Assembly: GCA_029224185.1 (NCBI GenBank)
Contig: CM055200.1
Span: 5,854,741-5,918,740 of the forward strand
Reading direction: 5' to 3'
DNA from: Karalla daura
Lineage: Eukaryota > Chordata > Actinopteri > Chaetodontiformes > Leiognathidae
DNA: 64,000 nt
The position numbers and the translations under genes were made by a program. This document shows positions 21,666 through 35,297 of this stretch, piece by piece. The notes beneath the pieces were generated by a model, which was given only the letters and a program-made list of their open reading frames with translations, had not been told where the DNA came from and did not search any database. How positions within the stretch are numbered: position 1 is the first letter of the stretch; each line of letters begins with the position of its first letter.

Positions 21666-24600
21666 ACCTGCTATGGACTACTGACCTGTCAAGGCTGCAT
21701 TCCCTTCCTGTCTGTTGAACTTTGAACCAATTGAGCTTCTGTTCGGTGCCTGTCTTTGGACTGTTTTTTTTGTACTTTGACCTATTTTATGGGATATTTG
21801 CTTCCACTGATGCCCAAGAGAGAGTAGTTTAGTTTAGTACATGGTGCTACACCTTGTTTTCTAATACGGGATTGAATCCCAAATGAATTCTGACAGATTA
21901 CCCACCTGTATAAATTCAACTGTTTGGGCCTTTTTATGGCTTTGACAAAGGACACGTCATTCGTTTACCATGAAACTTGTTTAACAGAAACATTATTTGT
22001 TACACAGTTCAATACATTTTACTTTGCCTGAAGCATTTTGTCTTTTGAACAGTCTGAACTTTCTCCATACATTAAGCATGTCCAAACTATGCTTCTTTGC
22101 CACTTTATGGTCCCACTGATCAAGAGCACACAGGTTGACCAATTCAACTGTCTGAAGAGTGAGATCAGTTAATGAACAAAGTCAAGTGCGGGGTGCTGCT
22201 GCTTCGTTGGAACAAAAATAGCCTGGTTCTGGATGCCACTGCCCTTAATGAACAGGTGAGACAAGGTGTGAAGTCATGTGAGGGCCAAACCCAAGTGAAA
22301 CATCACATAGAAATCGTTCACATAATCTCACTGTAGCACCATATCACACTCATCGTTCCTAGCATGTTTTACATATCGCATTTGCAATCATACATATTCA
22401 TGAGGCACAGATGTGGTGGGGGGCTCAGATTGGCAGCTCTGCATGCGAGCCACCCGAGCCGTGTGTTCCAGCTCAATCACAATCACCACCCACACAGTGC
22501 TTTCACTCCACATGTAATACGCTTAGCAGCGCTGAAATCACACCCCTCGATCCATATTTATAATCACCCAGGTCCTGTGCCAAAGGTCCTCTCCTTTTCT
22601 GCGTAATTATTCAGTCTCAGTTGCTGTAATACATCAGTAATGGTGTTTATGGCTCAAGGTCAGAGCCAAGTGTCCAGAGAGCCAAGCCAGTGATGGATTA
22701 CTGCTTTCCAAATCCTTGAACTCTGCAGGACAGTGACAGATTTCAGCAAATCAAGAAAAGACCCCCACCCCTCCCCAGTGTTTATTGACACCACAGCAGG
22801 ATAAATGGCCTCAGTTTTCCTGCATGTGATGCTCTGATGTGGACCCTCATCATCCTGTAGGATAAATGAGAGCCTCCCTCTGAGAAAAACGTAATCACCT
22901 CAGTGTGAAAGGGAAAGAAATTGCCCACCCCGCTGCAAGCAGCCTCCCTCGTCTTCCTCCTCCTCTGCTTCAACTAATGGGTTGTTGCATTGTGCTAAAA
23001 GTGTTTGCCTATGTATATCTGGCATTAATGTGTTTCCCTGGTGCTTCTGCTTCTTCAGCCAGGTGGCTATTTTTAAGATGTCAGCTCATCCTGACAATCA
23101 TCCTTGAACTTTCTAACATATACAGATGTAGAGCATGCACTGTTGCTGACACTTTAGTGCATAAGGTGTATGTATAGTTACCCTAAAACAAAGCATGTGC
23201 AGCAGTTGTCATAGGAAATGGAAGTACACTGAACATGTAATGCAAGTGCAATACATCCACCCCTTCTCTTATCTTCATTTATACTTAGCAGGTGTTGCAG
23301 GTGTGCTGGATGTATCCCAGGTAAAGGCAGAGTAAATATCCTCTGTAGAACACACTGAATGTGTATCTTCAACGACCATTAACCCACACAGTTTCCCAGT
23401 CTTGATCTTCTTTTTGTTTTCTTCTTTTGTGCTGACAATCTCCAGGGTTTTTTTCCTCTCTCACTGAGCAGAACTCCACGGGGTTCCTGTAACATTGAGA
23501 CTTGTGATATGAACATGAAAGGGCTTCAGATGAACAAACAGGGTAGATTTAAAACAAGACTCAGAGGTAAAAAGCTGAGAGAGTGCACTTTAACTTCCTG
23601 CTGCATCAGAATTAATCTGGCTACTTTGCAAAAGTTCACTGAATATATACATATGGATTTCAAATTACTTATCTAATTTTTCTGCATTTTTGATCCCATG
23701 GATATTCTTTCATTTCCAGGATTGACACCAGTTCTCATTTTACACTGAAATTACACATCCAAACATCAAACATCCTTATTCTTAGGAATAAATTCTCAGA
23801 TGTCAGATGACACCTGCAATGAGCTCCCATTTGGACTTCATTTAGATGATTATTCTCATGTATTCAGCAGTTAAAATGGCTTTTGATTATGATGGAAAAG
23901 TTATTTGCCAACTAACTTTCAACAATGGACACCAGTGTCCTGTTTACTCAGAGGTGGGTTTTGCCATGGTAATCAGTCTGTTTAGAGATAAACAGTAACC
24001 TCTGTTTGTCCAGTCAGCACATCAGCATCGTCATCATACATTTTCATGCTGTCCGCTTTGCTAGAGAGACAGATATGCAAGCGATACCAGATTTTAGTTT
24101 TACCAGCTGTTCTGATTAAAAATGGCAAGTACAGAAGAGTAATGCAAAATGCACTTTCAGATGTGTTTGAGGTGGCAGGACGTAATATCACTTGCTGATT
24201 TATAGAAAAAGAAAGAAGCAAGACTTTTGCTCTTACCAGACAAAGTGAAATGCAAAAAGTCTTATTCTAATGGGGGGAAAACAAGCCATAATCTTGTGTG
24301 TTAGCAGGATTGAGGGGTGGATGATGAGCACAAATGCAAAGAAGCACAGGAATCTCCCTCAAATGCGCAGCTTATTCTATTCCTTTTTAAGGCTCTTGGG
24401 TGACTAATTATGAATAAGCAGACGGCCACATGGTTTTGGTTGTGCCAAACCACGAGGGTGTGATGTAAGTGTGTGTTTCTGAAAACCACTCAGCATTCAG
24501 CCCCTCGCAGAGGCCTGCTCCCTGCTCTGCTGAGTCCACAGACAACGTCTTCATGCCACGGCCCAGAGCCAGAGTCTCATGGGTGATCTGACACTCATGG

Positions 24601-25232
24601 ACTGTGTGCAAACAGACGTGCCATGATCCAGCTTTTGATTTGTCCGCCTCTTCAGCCAGCATCCCAAACTTTGTTCCTTCTCTGTCTCTCTGTTATACAG
24701 TTCCTATGACGTTCACATTAATCAAAACATCTGCAGCCTAAGTAATCGATCACTGCTCCCATTGTGATTATGTGAGGGGCTAAATGAATAGAAAACAATT
24801 TACAGATTCGGATTCTCTGGACGTCTGAGGGCATATTCATGGAAGGATTGTGGGTATAAAATTGAGTGCAAACTCACCCACGTCTGTGGTTTTTTAACTG
24901 TGCTGCCTCAGCCCCTTAACATGGGTGTAAGCGGTTGATCACACTTGCCACATTTAATGTTACATGTGTATTGCGGATGCTCACTGGTTGGCATGGCTCT
25001 CCTCAGCACTTAAATACTGGCTGTGATGTTATCACAGCGCCAGTACATGAGCTTCAAGCCCATGGTAAATTACTCTAAACACAGCGTTGTACTTAGGGTT
25101 ACCAAGCACCCTCTTTTTCCTAGACATATCTATGTTTTTTGTCCTGTCCAGGGCGTCCAGGGGAATTTTTTTAAACTCCCAAAGGTGTCCAGGTTTTCAG
25201 GCTGGCCTGTGTGTGGTGCTGCGACACGCACA

Positions 25233-25267
25233 CAGAGAGACAGAGAGAGAGAGGGAGAGAGAGAGAG

Positions 25268-25335
<68 letters not shown>
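25233..25335 (+). repeat. (GA)n microsatellite
   Basis: About 100 bp of GA with CAG, GGG and CGG interruptions. It produces long spurious Ser-Leu or Arg-Glu open frames on both strands. Confidence 0.95.
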
Positions 25336-25336
<1 letters not shown>

Positions 25337-25660
25337 AAGTAAGCAGAATCCCACCACTTCCCCACCGCCATCCGGGCCAAGCCAAGTGTCCTACTTTTGG
25401 AAAATGAAAATAGTTTCTCTTAAACTGTGAAAAGACTGTGATTCAGTAACACAGCCAACATACCATGATTAGGAAGATTGTACTGAAGTGACTGTGTCAA
25501 AGTAATTGCATTTTGTTGTTAAATGTTGATAGTTAGCTACCTTAGCTTGGAGGCTAAGCTAACTTTTGCTAACTTTAAATGGATGTGATTGACCAGTGGG
25601 TTTCCATGTTGTTTAACAGGCAAGTCCAGTCGAAAGACAGAGTGCTAGTCCTTGTCTTCC

Positions 25661-25669
25661 TCTCTCTCT

Positions 25670-25724
<55 letters not shown>

Positions 25725-25769
25725 AATACACACACACTCACACACACACTCACACACACACACACACAG
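25661..25769 (+). repeat. Compound (CT)n(CA)n microsatellite
   Basis: CT units run directly into CA units with AATA and CTCA interruptions. Confidence 0.95.
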
Positions 25770-26531
25770 AATACAACACAGATAACTGGAAATACAGTTT
25801 TCCAAACTTACTGACAGCGCTAATCCTCTATATAGTGTTTCTTGGAGTAATATTCAGGTTTCTCTACCGGAACTCAAAAATATTCCCTATTTGCTTCTTC
25901 CACCTTATCTCCACTATCTTACCCACTTTGTACCCAGTGGTGTCACATATGCAAGAGCTTGTCTCCAGTGCTTATAGGATATCTCCGTTTTTATGTGAAT
26001 GAATTTCATGTTCGATGCACCAGAAACTCATTTAAACACTGCTGTCACCCCCTGTTAACATATAAGTCAGAGCCCTCAACTGTTACCACGTTCCTTAAGT
26101 CACACCACAACTTATTTTTGTTCACGTCTTGTCATGGCCTGTTCCCTCCACTTTCCCTGCACACCTGTTTCTCATCCATACCTATTAGCCTGTATCTAAA
26201 CCCTGCTGTTTTAGTTCAATTTGTCTGCTTGTCTCTCTGTGAGCGCTGTGCCAAGTCTGAGTGAGACAAGAAACTTTGCCATGTGTGAGTATTCTCTACT
26301 CAAGTTTTTGTTCTGCTTTAAGTTTAACTAAGTCCCTCTCTCTGATGTGCTAGGTGACCTACTGCTTGGCTTCCTGTTTACTCCCTGTTTAAAGCAGAAT
26401 TTGAGTTTGTTCTTTAGCTTGTTCATGTCACTCAATAAATATCTTCACTGCCATTTAGTTTGTGTCTGCACATGCTTCTCTACTAGAAATCTGGAAATAT
26501 GCACACGTATTCTTAGTTGATCACATGACCA

Positions 26532-26561
26532 ATCCAATGTGCAAATGTTTGCACATTGGAT
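26532..26561. repeat. Perfect 14-bp inverted repeat, 2-nt spacer
   Basis: ATCCAATGTGCAAA at 26532-26545 is exactly mirrored by TTTGCACATTGGAT at 26548-26561. Confidence 0.95.
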
Positions 26562-28889
26562 GCCTACATAGTTTATAGGAACCTTAAAGCATTGGTCTCT
26601 GTGAGAACCACACTTTTGTCTCTTTGGCCTGTGCTCACCGTTAGTTGTGAAACGCAATCAGTCTCCAAAGCAGCATTAGCAGAAGCTGTCGCTTTGACAG
26701 CAAACGAACCTGAGCAGCGGCCTGATGAAAACTAGCCATGTATTTCTATGCAGAGCACCACCGCACAGGCTGCTGCAATTAGTGACAGTTTAAGGCAGGT
26801 ATGAGCACTGTTACCTCTCTGAGTCAATGACAGTTAACTTGACAACGGTAAATTGGAGATTTAAAAAGAAACATTGCTGAGGAGTCACGGCTGATGCGCT
26901 TGATGGTGTCTACAAAACATTCCAGTGCGAGCCAATTACCCGTTTTAACATGCCTCTCACGTCTCACAATGAGTCGCACTCAGAGGAGTCCTCTTAAGGT
27001 GGCTGTTACAGAAGGCTGTGCTTCTCACCTCCAACTGAGAACAGGTGCGACGATTTGATCGACTGCTTTGGCAACCAAAGTCTTTCCTTTGTAGGCGAGC
27101 GGCATTTGAGGAAACTCCTTCATGAGTCATTCAGTTTCAATCCACGATATGCAACACACTTACACACTCGTACTCACACTTGCTTTAGCGTTCAGTAGTC
27201 GAGGGAAACTAATGGAAACTCTGGAATCCCCATAGCTGTGTCACACAGATGATTGCTCTGATCCCCTTTTCAGTTCCCTCTTAATTAACACAATAAACCT
27301 GACTAAACAGTAAAATTAACTTTGCACAGGAGCATATCACTATGTATCTAACCAGGACTGTGTGGCCGAATGTGCCACAAATGTGGATCCAGCTTTGTTG
27401 GGTAAAGAAAGATATTAATGAATAACAACACCAAGCCTAAAGACTGGGAAAGTAGGTGCTTAAAATTAGATTATTACTACAAGAGAATGGCCCATTTCAT
27501 TAATATAAAAAGCTTTGTCAGTGTCAGCCACAACAGCTAGTGAATCCCTAGAAACAGAATGAAAACCGATGGTATTTAGGTGTTAAATGTAAAAGTGACA
27601 CAGGGATGGTGCTATTACACAGACAGCCAAACACATCGACAACAAAAGCAGGGTCACAGTTTGATCTGACTCATGCAGTAAGATTAACTCAAGATGTCTG
27701 TCTGGATTCTCACGCTTTTCCTTCATCACTTTTCAACACTTTTTTGCTTCTATTCACACGCTGCTAGCAGAAGCTGTCCTACAGTTCATGGTGTGATCAG
27801 TTAACCATGAATTTACATTTACAAGCAGGTAGAGGTTCAGAAAGGCCCTCAAGAACCACAAACCCTCCAACAAGGGGGCGACTGAGTGGTCACAGCCTTT
27901 TTCCAAGGTTGCATTTGCTCTTCTTGGTAAGCGAATGTTATGACGTAAAGTTTACCATGCGGCTAGTTTATGTTTCCTGTTTTGTCTTTGCTAAGCTTTC
28001 TCCACTAATTAGTTAGTTTTACTTCCTATATTGTGCAGTAATTTTCCATTCACTTTTGCATGTCTGTCATGTTGCCACCCAGATTGGCTTGTCCTGTACC
28101 TAATGTCACTTTCCACCAATCGGCCTGTCTTCCTTGCCGCCCCTCTTTTGTTTACCTTTAGCTCTTATCTCCAGTTTATTTCAGCGTTATCAAAGATTTC
28201 CTTTGTCTGCAAGCACTGAGTCTGAGCTCTACACTGTGGCATGTTGTTGGTGAGCTTGGGGCTTTTTCTGATGAAGTCACAATGCAGTTGTGGCAGAAAC
28301 GTGTACAGCTGCAGGCACAACAAGCTGATTATTCTCTTGAATGTCCAAATGTATACATTTCTAATCTTCCCACACTTAGTGCAGAGAGATCCAATGTTTT
28401 TGCTACATAAACGCCATCAACCTTGGCCGAAGTGGAGCTGCCGAGCTCATATTTTTTGTAGCCGTTCCTCTGTTATATGAATTCTTGGCACTGTACATGT
28501 TGGATCCTGTCACCATGTTATCGTGTTGATGCACTGCTTCTATTTGGAGAAGAGCAGAGAGTGATCCTGCTGCCAAAAGGAGGATGAATAATGCTGGATG
28601 TGTCACAGCTTCATATGGAACAGCTGCTTCATCTTTCTCCATCCTCCTCTTCCTCACTTCAGGCATTGTGTCTTGATTGTTGCTGGCTTTTCTTTGTTCC
28701 ATCACAGCGTGACACATGTAGATTACAGTTTCTAGCTCAGCTTCTTGTTATTTTCATCTGCGTGGTCAGCAGCTAAACTCTGTCTTGGTCTTTCGATTCA
28801 TAAATATCGAAAAGCCCTCTGCATGCATGGCTGAGAGCCATGGGATTTCGAGAACCAGCAGGTCTGGCCGACAAATTTTGCAGCTGCAC

Positions 28890-29220
28890 TGCCAGTACAA
28901 GCTGTAAATAATGCCCTCAATTTTATAATTTTTTTCTGTCCAGTCTGCTTAATTGCATTTCTTTTGTATGTTAATGTGTATCAGTGTATGCAGATTTTGC
29001 TCCAGTTCCTCCCTAATGAACTAAATACAGTCTGCTATGAAAGGCTAATTGAAAGTAAATCAGTGTAATTAACGGTGATAAATCGATTACTAGTCCCTTC
29101 TCCTCAGCTAATTCCCATCTGTTTCCATCTCACCCTATGTAAAGACATCATCAGGTTGCATCAGCAGCACGCACATTATTCCGCGGAGAGCCCTATGCTG
29201 CGGTGGATATACTGGTAAGT
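28890..29220. promoter_or_regulatory. Candidate conserved non-coding element
   Basis: Contains GCTTAATTGCATTTC, CTAATGAAC, AGGCTAATTGAAAG, GTGTAATTAACGG and TAAATCGATTAC. The density of TAAT cores in unique sequence is the only evidence. Confidence 0.27.
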
Positions 29221-29795
29221 GAATGGCTGATTAGCTTGGAGTAATACACTGTTTGAAAGTCCAGGGGGAAATGGATTGCTCCTTCTCTCTGTGGTACTCA
29301 TCTACAGTGTGAGTCACTGGTACAGCAAACATGGAGGTGTTTATGGACCTAGTAAAGCTCATACAGTATGCACTGCTGCACACGTGCCTGTAGTTCCTAG
29401 GACCTCTGATACGGGGAACTAAATTGTTCCTATAGTCTGTCATTGTCTGTGGTCCCACCGAGGCCCAAAGTCCCAGGGTTAATATGCAAATATTCAACTA
29501 TGCAAATAATATGTCGAGGAGATAATACAGGATGCAGCCCATTGAGGAGCTAATCAAGTGAAAGTGTCTTTTTTAAAATGCACATCAAAAAGAAATTAAA
29601 GGACATAGAAGGCACTGTTAAGAATCATTTTCAATAACGTCCATGTGACCATCAGACACCCGAGATACACTTCTGTCCCCTGTACCGTCAGCTGTGAGCG
29701 CGCTTACCCACTCACCCGCAATTATTCTTGTGGTTGACAACAAATGACATATGCCACTCAAACGTGATAACGCTGTTTGGGTCAGTTAAAGTCAT

Positions 29796-29930
29796 TGGAT
29801 AGTGCAGTCGCCTCGTAGCAAGAAGGTTGGGGCATCAGGTACTCCTGTTTCCCTCCCACCATCCAGGAACGTCCGGGGTGCTCTGGGATCGGCTCCAGCA
29901 AAACATTGTCGAGGTCTGGATAAAATGATG
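29796..29930 (+). mobile_element. Degraded tRNA-derived SINE
   Basis: AGTGCAGTCGCCTCGTAGCA then AGAAGGTTGGGG correspond to a tRNA-like head, and GGGATCGGCTCCAGCA to the 3' body of the fish SINE. The middle is shortened. Confidence 0.6.
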
Positions 29931-30043
29931 CTGTTTTTAGATGCCTGGTAATGGGTTAAAATGATTATCATACTGCAGAAAAGTGGGAAGATAGAGCTGC
30001 CAAAGGTGGAGGGGAGGAGGATGGAGGGTAGGGGAATGGGTGG

Positions 30044-30060
30044 TGGGGGGGGGGGGGGGG
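30044..30060 (+). repeat. Poly-G run
   Basis: Seventeen consecutive G after GGTGGT, preceded by GGGGAGGAGG-type sequence. Confidence 0.95.
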
Positions 30061-32540
30061 TTACACAGACACCATTGACACATGCAACAAATGAGGCAAA
30101 ACAAGCATAAGGGAAATATGTACACGAGGAAATGTTTAATATTTTGACCGTAACTCCTTTAGATGTCAGGTAACTTCTGAAGAGCTTGCGTCAAAACGTT
30201 GTAGAACATGCTGAATATATTTCTGGCAACTTTTCAAAGGTTTTGGCGTCGGCAGCGTTCTTTTTCATGCCTTCAGAAGAAAGGGAGCTGTGATGAGGAC
30301 AGCGACAGACAGTAGAGGTGAAAGAAGCAAAGTTTGTTTGTTCTTCACTCCCTTTGTCTACCTTGACAACTCTGATCTCCCCCCTCTGTCTGTCGCCTTC
30401 CGTCTGCCTCTCCCTCTCTTTATCGTCACTTTCTCCCTGTTTCCACTTTGCGACTGCAGGATTTCCTGGTGGTGATGCTCTTCAAATCACCGGCCTTCTG
30501 TTTTACCTGCTGCAAGATCTCACTCACTTTGTTCTGTCCATTTATCCTGTAATTGTGACGCTAAGAGGGTCACGTTAGATGTCTGTTAAATACAATTACA
30601 CAATACTCACCCACCTGGAACTCGTGAAATTTGGCAGAAGAAGGTAAAATTGGGCCATGGAAGAACCCATTACATTTTAATGCAGATCCAAATCAGCGAT
30701 CCAGGAAACTCTTTTGCAAATTGCTGCAGAGGTATGCACTCTCTCAGTGCTGCTCCAGGCTGACATCCTTTGGCTTCTTAGTCACACTGGTTCTTCCTCA
30801 CCTTCCTTCTGCTGATTCTCGTCTTGTGTGGATAATTGCCTTAGTATCATAAATGCTAAAAACTGAATCTGTAATAATTTAGGCTACTTTGGCACGGCAG
30901 GCAAAAGTGGCAAAAAAAGTGAGATTAGATACATTTTTTTGGATATGTTTTTCAAAGTGACCTCAGTCTGAAGTCATGTCTCATCCGACTCATGTTGCTG
31001 TTTCAGCCAGTAATGTTGCCAAGACCGGAATTATAATACATGCATATAATACATGCATATTATATGCTTTTATTGTTATCAGACTCTTGATATTTTTCAA
31101 AGAAGTTTTGAAGTAGAAGTACAAGCATCATTTGTACAAAGTTATTGTATATCCTGACCCAAAACACTGGAGGCATAGGCAAGTCTTTCACAGAAGCCAC
31201 TGTGAATTAGCTGCTGTGGTCAAGTTGAAGCCTCCCTATTGTGCAGTGATCCGTCTCTGTGAAGATCAGGCCCATCGTTAATGTAATAACAGTAATCCTC
31301 CCAAATGTGCCGACATAGATAGATCGATGAGATCACAGTAGCGAGACCTTCGGTCACATTATTTCCCACATCAGCCCCTTGTTGCAAACCGATGAATGCA
31401 ATGTGACAAGAGCAAGCTGGTGGACTACAATCGCTCTGTTTTGTTGTTGAGGGTTATTTTCTTTGGCATTTACGTGAACATCTTTGAGTCGCTCTGATTA
31501 AGGCCCAGCCATCATTTCAAACTTTCCTTTTCTACAAAGTTGTTTATGCATATTGTCATGCTCCGCCAGCTGACAGTCATTTCCTATTCAGAAAAAACTC
31601 ACCAGCCGTGACAGAACTTCCCTCATTCTTTAATTATTCAGAAGTAAAGCGTCTTTAGACTGTTTTACTCTTCTCTGAGGGGAAACAAAACAGCCCATCA
31701 TACTTTCAGACACATAGGTTTGTGTTTCCATTTGTGGAATTGTCACAGACATGCAAACAACTTTTCCCTGCTACAGTATTTTGTCATTTCTGTCGGAGGC
31801 CTGGGGACAGCGGTAGCAGACCTCTTTGCTCAACGCAGCCCGATCTAAACTGCCTGAAATAGCTCCGCATGTAGTGCTGTTCTTGTTTGGCGAAGCAGTG
31901 CGACAGTGACAAATATACCTGAGATTGAAGGCAATGGCAAGACTCGCATTCTGCTTCTACCTCTATTACAAAAGTGCATATCACTATTAAAACCTTTTAC
32001 TGTGGTTTTCCGTAATGGTCAACCACTTTGGCACTTTGTTGATTTGCTTATGAGTTAAAGTACAATTTTTAGCCGCAGGGCATAAATCTATGTTTGGCAT
32101 TTCCTACCCTTACGTGTATGTTCACGACAAATGCAGAACAGATAGCAGATCAGGGTGGGCGGGTGTGGAAATGTTAACATGCTCAGTGGAAGTTCTGATA
32201 AATGCTGTATTCTCTCTTAACACAGAAAGGTCTTTTGAAGTCATTTTCCTCAGTTTTCCTGTTTCATACTTTCATGATCATGCCACCTCTATCATACCTC
32301 CCTTATCACATTACCCTAGCCGCATGCAAATACTTCAGAGTCCTTGAGAATACTCGTGATGTGGTCGTGCAGCTGCTTGAAGAGGTAACAGTCCTCTGTA
32401 ATGATGCACAAAAGTTCATACAAATAGCAAACACAAATTATAAAGTCCAAGAGAATTCACTGATATGAAACTTAGTCATTTCATATTGGTTCACACAACT
32501 GAAATCACACAAGGTCATATAAGCCACAGAACCTTTCCAT

Positions 32541-32568
32541 AACTATAGGTGGAAACACACCTATAGTT
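32541..32568. repeat. Perfect 11-bp hairpin, 6-nt loop
   Basis: AACTATAGGTG at 32541-32551 and CACCTATAGTT at 32558-32568 with loop GAAACA. Confidence 0.95.
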
Positions 32569-34451
32569 TTATGTTCTCTAACAATCTCTCACAATCACCA
32601 AGACAGAAGTCATTCAGCAGCCAGCACATTACCCAGGTGGAATAGTATTGACTAAAAAGAGGATGGAGTGACAAACTGGTATTTCTAAGCAGGGCAAAGC
32701 AATGGAGCTTTTTGTTAGTACTTTTCTTACACTAGAATGCAAAGTGCTTTAGGGGGCATTCAAATATTAGTTAAATACACATGAATTTATTCATCCATGA
32801 TCTTACTCACTTGGAATAGGCATTGTAACAAAGGAGCATTTTAAATATTGACTTAAAGCTTGCCTACAGGCCTCAAATATTTGTCACTAGACGATTTGCC
32901 AGAGGCAATAATGTGGTTACTAGACACCCCAACCACACACGCACATAGACATGCTAATCCACATACACACACAAAACTGAAATGGCTGGTTTGACAGGGT
33001 GAAGAACAAAAATGTGTGTCATGGAAGTCCGGCTTAAAATACCATATCTGCACTGGTACTGAATAAACCGATCATTATTACACTGATAATCATGGATTCT
33101 TCCTGATGCTGATTTTAGTGTCCACGCTGATATAATTGAATACCTCTGTGTCTTGGAGGAGTGATATATGTAGCATATGTTTGAGTGGAGCTAAAAATAA
33201 CTGACAAGAGAGAGGAAACAATCACTCTGGTTGCAGCTGCTCATTTCCTGTCAATTGCTTGACAGGAACCTTTCACTGATTCATTGAAATGCAATGAGAG
33301 CACACGAGTGAAGAAGAACTTCACAAGCTGGTAAAAATAATTAATTAGCATTATTAGTTAATAGTAAGTGGTTACTGTGTGTGTGTGTGTGTCCTGTGAT
33401 GCAGTAGCAACCTGCACTGCACCATGAGAAGTGTCTGTCCTGCATAGAGACTGCCGTCTTCTTATGAGGTGAGGAGATGGGTGTTGAGAGGGGTGTACTC
33501 ATTAAACCAAAGACAGGAAGCGGCAAACTTGAGACTGCTGCATTTTGTGCAATGACATGTTCTACCAGTCTCCGGACCAACTGTGGTTGTTTTCTCAGGT
33601 TCGATACAGGAAGGGTAGGTGGATGGAAAATCTATACTGATAAAGCTTTTTTTTTGTCTTGTCCTGAAAAGGTGTTGGTCATGCATGGACACTTACCTTT
33701 ATGTATCTCTATAGCCCTCAATTGCAGTTTAAAACCTTAAATAAAAAATGAAGTTGTAACCTTTGAAAGTTTGGATATGTTAAGGAGCATTTACCACTTC
33801 CTCATGGGGTCTATGTCTGACTCATTTTGTTAACTCATGATAAGAACAAACAAGAGTTAAGAGTTAAAACTTTGCCAGAAAATGATCTTTGGCCAAACAC
33901 ATGTCTATTATTGACATTACAGACACAATCAGACATTCAAACAAAAAAGAAATAAATAAATCCAACTTCTACTACTGCGTATTTCAAATCTTCAGATCTT
34001 CGAACCAGCAGACGAGGGACACTTCACCATTTGTTATACCTGAAGCCTGAAGAGCTGCGCAGCTTTACTGACATCCTGTGGCCATTCCAGAATGCTTTCA
34101 TTGCCTTGGCTCAATATATGCCTAAAAACATACACTTTTAGATCATCTATGCACTAATAGATAAGCCATGCTGCAACCGGGCTTCTCTTTGTTCAGTGGC
34201 TCCCAGAAGCAGCAGCACAATGCAAAAAAAAAAAAAAACACCCGACACCAAAACCACACTACAGAGAACTTTCTACAGAATGCTTTCTAAAGAACTGCCT
34301 CCAAGAATCACTCATCAGCACTGCAGTTCACATGACAATAAAAATGACGTCACAGCCGTAAGGACAGCAGTTTGAATTTAGTGCAAATGTTATTTCCACC
34401 AGATAAAATATTGTAATCTGTCTTCCCCTTTTCTGCATGATTGAAGAACAG

Positions 34452-34576
34452 TCTCGGGCTTCCTCCCGGAAGAGATGGAGGAAGTATCCAGGGAGAGGGA
34501 GGTCTGGGTGTCCCTGCTTAGACTGCTCCCCCCGCGACCCGGCCCCGGATAAGCGGAAGAAGATGGATGAATGAGA
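34452..34576 (+). mobile_element. LINE 3'-end fragment (L2/Maui-like)
   Basis: Contains GGAAGAGATGGAGGAAG, TCCCTGCTTAGACTGCTCCC, CGACCCGGCCCCGGATAAGC and GGAAGAAGATGGATGAATGA, the very common fish LINE/SINE end with a GGATGAATG tail. Confidence 0.7.
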
Positions 34577-35291
34577 AACAGTTGCACAAGCTGACAAAAC
34601 CTTTTGCTTTCATTTTATGCATTGCCCAACAGTTTCCCCATGACAGAGCATCAGAGAACTGCCATTGTCCCTAATAAAACTGAAACTGATACAGTCTGGC
34701 AAATGTCTTTCCCAAAAGATAACCATTGTGCTTATCGATTGTGCTTATCTATAAATAAGTAATTCATTATTTTAGTCTGTATTTCTTAAGTAGATTTACT
34801 CCCCATGGGATCTGTGCATAGATAAAGTTCAGTAAACTGATGAGAAATAAAAGGCTGTAAATGCAAGTAAATGGATGCTCACTTCAGTCAGACTTTCCTT
34901 GTTTCCTCTCTGGTTCTAAACAAGAGTCAACACCGCTTACTGAATGAATGAAAGACATTTTAAATTCAAGTTGAATAAATAATAGTCTACACAATAGACA
35001 TAACTGAGATTTCTAATAACATTTCACTATTCTGTGCTGATAAATATGCATGGATGAGACTACCACCTGAATCCGGTTGAGGAGCTCAAAAAAATTCATT
35101 TGCAGCATTTAAAACCTTTACCTGACCATCATTTATAATGTCTCCTTTTTTAGGCTATTCAAGTTTTGTCAGTTGTGTAACGCTCAGTGAAATGTAATTG
35201 TTTTAGTATAGGGTGAGGGTACGTCATTAACTTAAATCAGCTTAACCAAGTGCGTTGCACTGGAAGATATTAATTTTGGCACATCTCATTG

Positions 35292-35297
35292 TTTATT
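35292..35297 (-). promoter_or_regulatory. Polyadenylation signal AATAAA
   Basis: Canonical hexamer 17 nt downstream of the TGA of the membrane glycoprotein gene. Confidence 0.6.

Larger units (their letters stand above)
16392..35291. other. Gene-free interval between cntnap and the membrane glycoprotein gene
   Basis: About 19 kb in which I find no supported exon on either strand. Open frames are short, lack domains and are often microsatellite-derived. It holds the repeats, hairpins and candidate regulatory blocks listed separately. Confidence 0.6.

Noticed and set aside
25023..25430. 135-codon + frame and matching - frames
   Set aside because: They are produced by the (GA)n repeat; the sequence is RERERE or SLSLSL.
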